Of a stretch of 43,127 bases of DNA, positions 41,463-43,127 are shown in pieces. The DNA lies in assembly GCF_020662345.1 (NCBI RefSeq), contig NZ_VMOA01000047.1, positions 1 through 43,127 of the forward strand, read 5' to 3'. The notes beneath the pieces were generated by a model that was not told the origin of the DNA, ran no database searches, and saw only the letters and a program-made list of their open reading frames with translations. The position numbers and the translations under genes were made by a program. This stretch comes from Methylobacterium sp. W2. GTDB lineage: Bacteria; Pseudomonadota; Alphaproteobacteria; Rhizobiales; Beijerinckiaceae. Within the stretch, counting starts at the first letter, position 1; each line of letters opens with the position of its first letter.

Positions 41463-41591
41463 ATGATCAAAATCCTGACGGCGATCCTGTCGGTCTTCGT
41501 AGTCCTGGCGCTGGGCGCCTGTTTGACGATCCTGACGCTTCCGTTTCGAGCTGTCCGCAGCCTCGTGCGCAGCCGAGCCGTGCCTGCATGA
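41463..41591 (+). CDS. 42-aa membrane peptide
   Basis: MIKILTAILSVFVVLALGACLTILTLPFRAVRSLVRSRAVPA: one membrane helix, then a basic amphipathic tail. LGAC near residue 20 could also suggest a lipoprotein signal, but the hydrophobic run continues past it. Upstream GGAGCGAGCAC. Confidence 0.5.
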   Translation: MIKILTAILSVFVVLALGACLTILTLPFRAVRSLVRSRAVPA

Positions 41592-41669
41592 AGCGGGTCT
41601 TTCTCCCGCACCTTAACGGTTTGTTGCCAACGTCCGGTTAGGAAGTCTCAATCTTTTGAGGACCTTCCC

Positions 41670-42371
41670 ATGCGCGTGCTGCTGATTGAGGACGACGCTT
41701 CGATCGCAGCGAGCATCGAACTGATGCTCAAGTCGGAGAGCTTCAACACCTACACGACGGACCTCGGCGAGGAAGGAATCGACCTCGGCAAGCTCTACGA
41801 CTACGACATCATCCTCCTCGACCTCACCCTCCCCGACATGTCGGGCTACGAGGTGCTCCGCAATCTGCGCGTGGCGAAGGTCAAGACGCCGATCCTCATC
41901 CTCTCTGGCATGGCCAGCATCGAGGACAAGGTGAAGGGCCTCGGCTTTGGAGCCGACGATTACCTCACCAAGCCGTTCCACAAGGACGAGCTGGTCGCCC
42001 GCATTCACGCGATCGTCCGCCGCTCACAGGGCCATGCCCAGTCGGTCATCACTACCGGCGACCTGACGGTGAACCTCGACGAGAAGATGGCGGCCATTGC
42101 CGGCAACCGGGTGAGCCTCACCCGCAAGGAGTACCAGATGCTGGAACTCCTTGCGCTGCGGAAGGGCACAACCCTTACGAAGGAGATGTTCCTCAACCAC
42201 CTCTACGGCGGAATGGACGAGCCGGAGTTGAAGATCATCGACGTCTTCATCTGCAAGCTGCGCAAGAAGCTCGCCAATGCCTCCGCTGGCAAGAACTACA
42301 TCGAGACCGTTTGGGGACGCGGGTACGTCCTGCGCGATGGCGTAGCCGAGATGCAGGCCTTGGCCGGTTAG
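41670..42371 (+). CDS. ctrA: CtrA-type response regulator
   Basis: 233 aa. Receiver domain 1-120 (LLIEDD, phosphoacceptor D51 in ILLDLTLPDMSG, Lys in TKPFHKDELVARIHAIVRRS), then the OmpR-type winged helix about 125-225 with the near-invariant CtrA block LALRKGTTLTKEMFLNHLYGGMDEPELKIIDVFICKLRKKL and NYIETVWGRGYVLRD. CtrA is the alphaproteobacterial cell-cycle, motility and replication-origin regulator. Small departures in the linker (DEKMAAIAGNRVSLTRKEY) and a short unusual end (GVAEMQALAG) raise the possibility that this is an accessory paralogue. It could act on the CtrA box at 20727. Confidence 0.93.
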   Translation: MRVLLIEDDASIAASIELMLKSESFNTYTTDLGEEGIDLGKLYDYDIILLDLTLPDMSGYEVLRNLRVAKVKTPILILSGMASIEDKVKGLGFGADDYLTKPFHKDELVARIHAIVRRSQGHAQSVITTGDLTVNLDEKMAAIAGNRVSLTRKEYQMLELLALRKGTTLTKEMFLNHLYGGMDEPELKIIDVFICKLRKKLANASAGKNYIETVWGRGYVLRDGVAEMQALAG

Positions 42372-43012
42372 AGCCTCTCACCCGCGTTTTGCGAGCAGGC
42401 TCCAGAACCGTTGCGCGTCGAACAGCGGCGTCTGGCCGCCTATCGGACCAGCATGTCGGGGAACTATGCCGCCTCCGGTTGAGCCTGCGCGGCCGGTGTT
42501 CCGCCCATGGTCGCAGATCCACCCGCCGATTTCCGCCTGTAGGACGCTCGCAGCACTGAACGAGTGAGTTGCCCGAGCTTCCGTTGGCATCTGCCTGGGT
42601 GTCACCGGACCAGTCGAAGCTGGCCCCCCCAAAACACTGAACTGGCCTCAGGACGTCGACTACGTTCGGCATCTGCATGCCGAAGCTCAGCCTGACGCTG
42701 GATGAATTCGAGGTCACCATCGTAATGAGCAGTTCCCTCCAATAGCCACCTCGCCAATGATATCGAGATGTCACCCGACCGTTTGCCCGGACCCTGAAAC
42801 ATCGCGGCCAATTACCCGTTCGCCACGTGCCCCCCGCAAGCGCCGGACCTTGGCGATCACCCAGTTAGGCCTCGGAAAGGCCGAATGACCCTTTGTGTTC
42901 AGTAAGAAGCTAGATGTGTCGATCCCAATCCGTAGCGGCTAGGATCTGACCTGACCGGCTGGCTTTGGACCGGGCTGATTGAGAGGATCAGCCAGGACTA
43001 AAGGAGCTGGAC
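42372..43012. other. Gene-poor region before the IS3-type element
   Basis: About 640 nt. Two minus-strand open frames are present (42378-42632, reading IGGWICDHGRNTGRAGSTGGG; 42602-42811, reading HYDGDLEFIQRQAELRHADAERSRR). Either could be a relic but neither has a convincing start or family. A 7-bp hairpin GGCTGAT/ATCAGCC lies near 42974-42994, just before the transposase gene. Confidence 0.3.
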
Positions 43013-43127
43013 ATGAAGCGAGGTCAGAAGACGGGTGCGGAGCAGGTGGTGCTGAAGCTGCGCCAGATTGAGGTGCAGACGGCCCAGGGTAAGAGTTTGG
43101 CGATAGCGTGCCGGGAGGCGGGGATCT
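43013..43127 (+). CDS. IS3-family transposase OrfA, truncated by the window edge
   Basis: The first 38 codons: MKRGQKTGAEQVVLKLRQIEVQTAQGKSLAIACREAGI, the N-terminal HTH_Tnp_1 region of an IS3-type OrfA. AAGGAG lies 8 nt before the ATG. The gene continues past the right end. The left end of the element probably lies within about 42900-42960. Confidence 0.75.
   Translation, partial: MKRGQKTGAEQVVLKLRQIEVQTAQGKSLAIACREAGI

Overview
The window looks like accessory-rich DNA from a Methylobacterium/Methylorubrum-like alphaproteobacterium. This is inferred from the high GC content, a CtrA-type response regulator with a canonical CtrA box upstream of flagellin, FlbT, a MucR/Ros regulator, a DUF6894 protein, an Omp25-like beta-barrel, and many short secreted or hypothetical ORFs of a kind familiar from that genus. 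I ran no database search; family names come from recognising the sequences. I see no rRNA, tRNA or CRISPR array.

Left part (1-11 kb). About 200-740 is a gene-free stretch of closely packed perfect hairpins, including a GNRA tetraloop inside a three-way junction. It looks like a large structured RNA. Directly downstream are a 216-aa protein and a small Cys/His/Gly 'HGG' protein, and these converge on an HNH nuclease plus serine recombinase with a two-dyad res-like site. Next come a Crp/Fnr regulator, a DUF47-PiT phosphate uptake operon, and many small phage-like or hypothetical genes, several of them broken (DUF5681 frameshift, parD remnant).

Middle (11-22.6 kb). A 960-aa GAF/PAS hybrid histidine kinase is followed by small secreted proteins, one with five MM-basic pentapeptide repeats. 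A 748-aa RTX protein sits behind an AT-rich promoter region and ends in a strong terminator. Immediately after the terminator lies a second res-like site with the same geometry as the first (identical 45-nt spacing) but in the opposite orientation, next to a nonsense-mutated HNH copy. A third HNH fragment lies at 16.45 kb. flbT and a flagellin with a duplicated central domain flank a perfect TTAA-N7-TTAA CtrA box.

Plasmid-like island (22.6-30.6 kb). It holds a tyrosine integrase, an RHH protein translationally coupled to ParA, a run of co-oriented genes of unknown function, and a divergent XRE regulator. Tandem 8-bp repeats (consensus near ATGCTGTN) lie upstream of parA, of the integrase and of the 28.8-kb gene, which suggests one RHH-controlled regulon. 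An IS256-family element (26139-27541, perfect 8-bp target duplication) has split one of these genes in frame.

Right part (30.6-43.1 kb). This part carries a DUF2380-cupin fusion, several small exported proteins and a MucR protein lacking zinc ligands. It also has a YdcZ fragment, an HTH replication-like or regulatory protein, an XRE regulator, an outer-membrane barrel, a ctrA paralogue, and the start of an IS3-family transposase running off the right edge.
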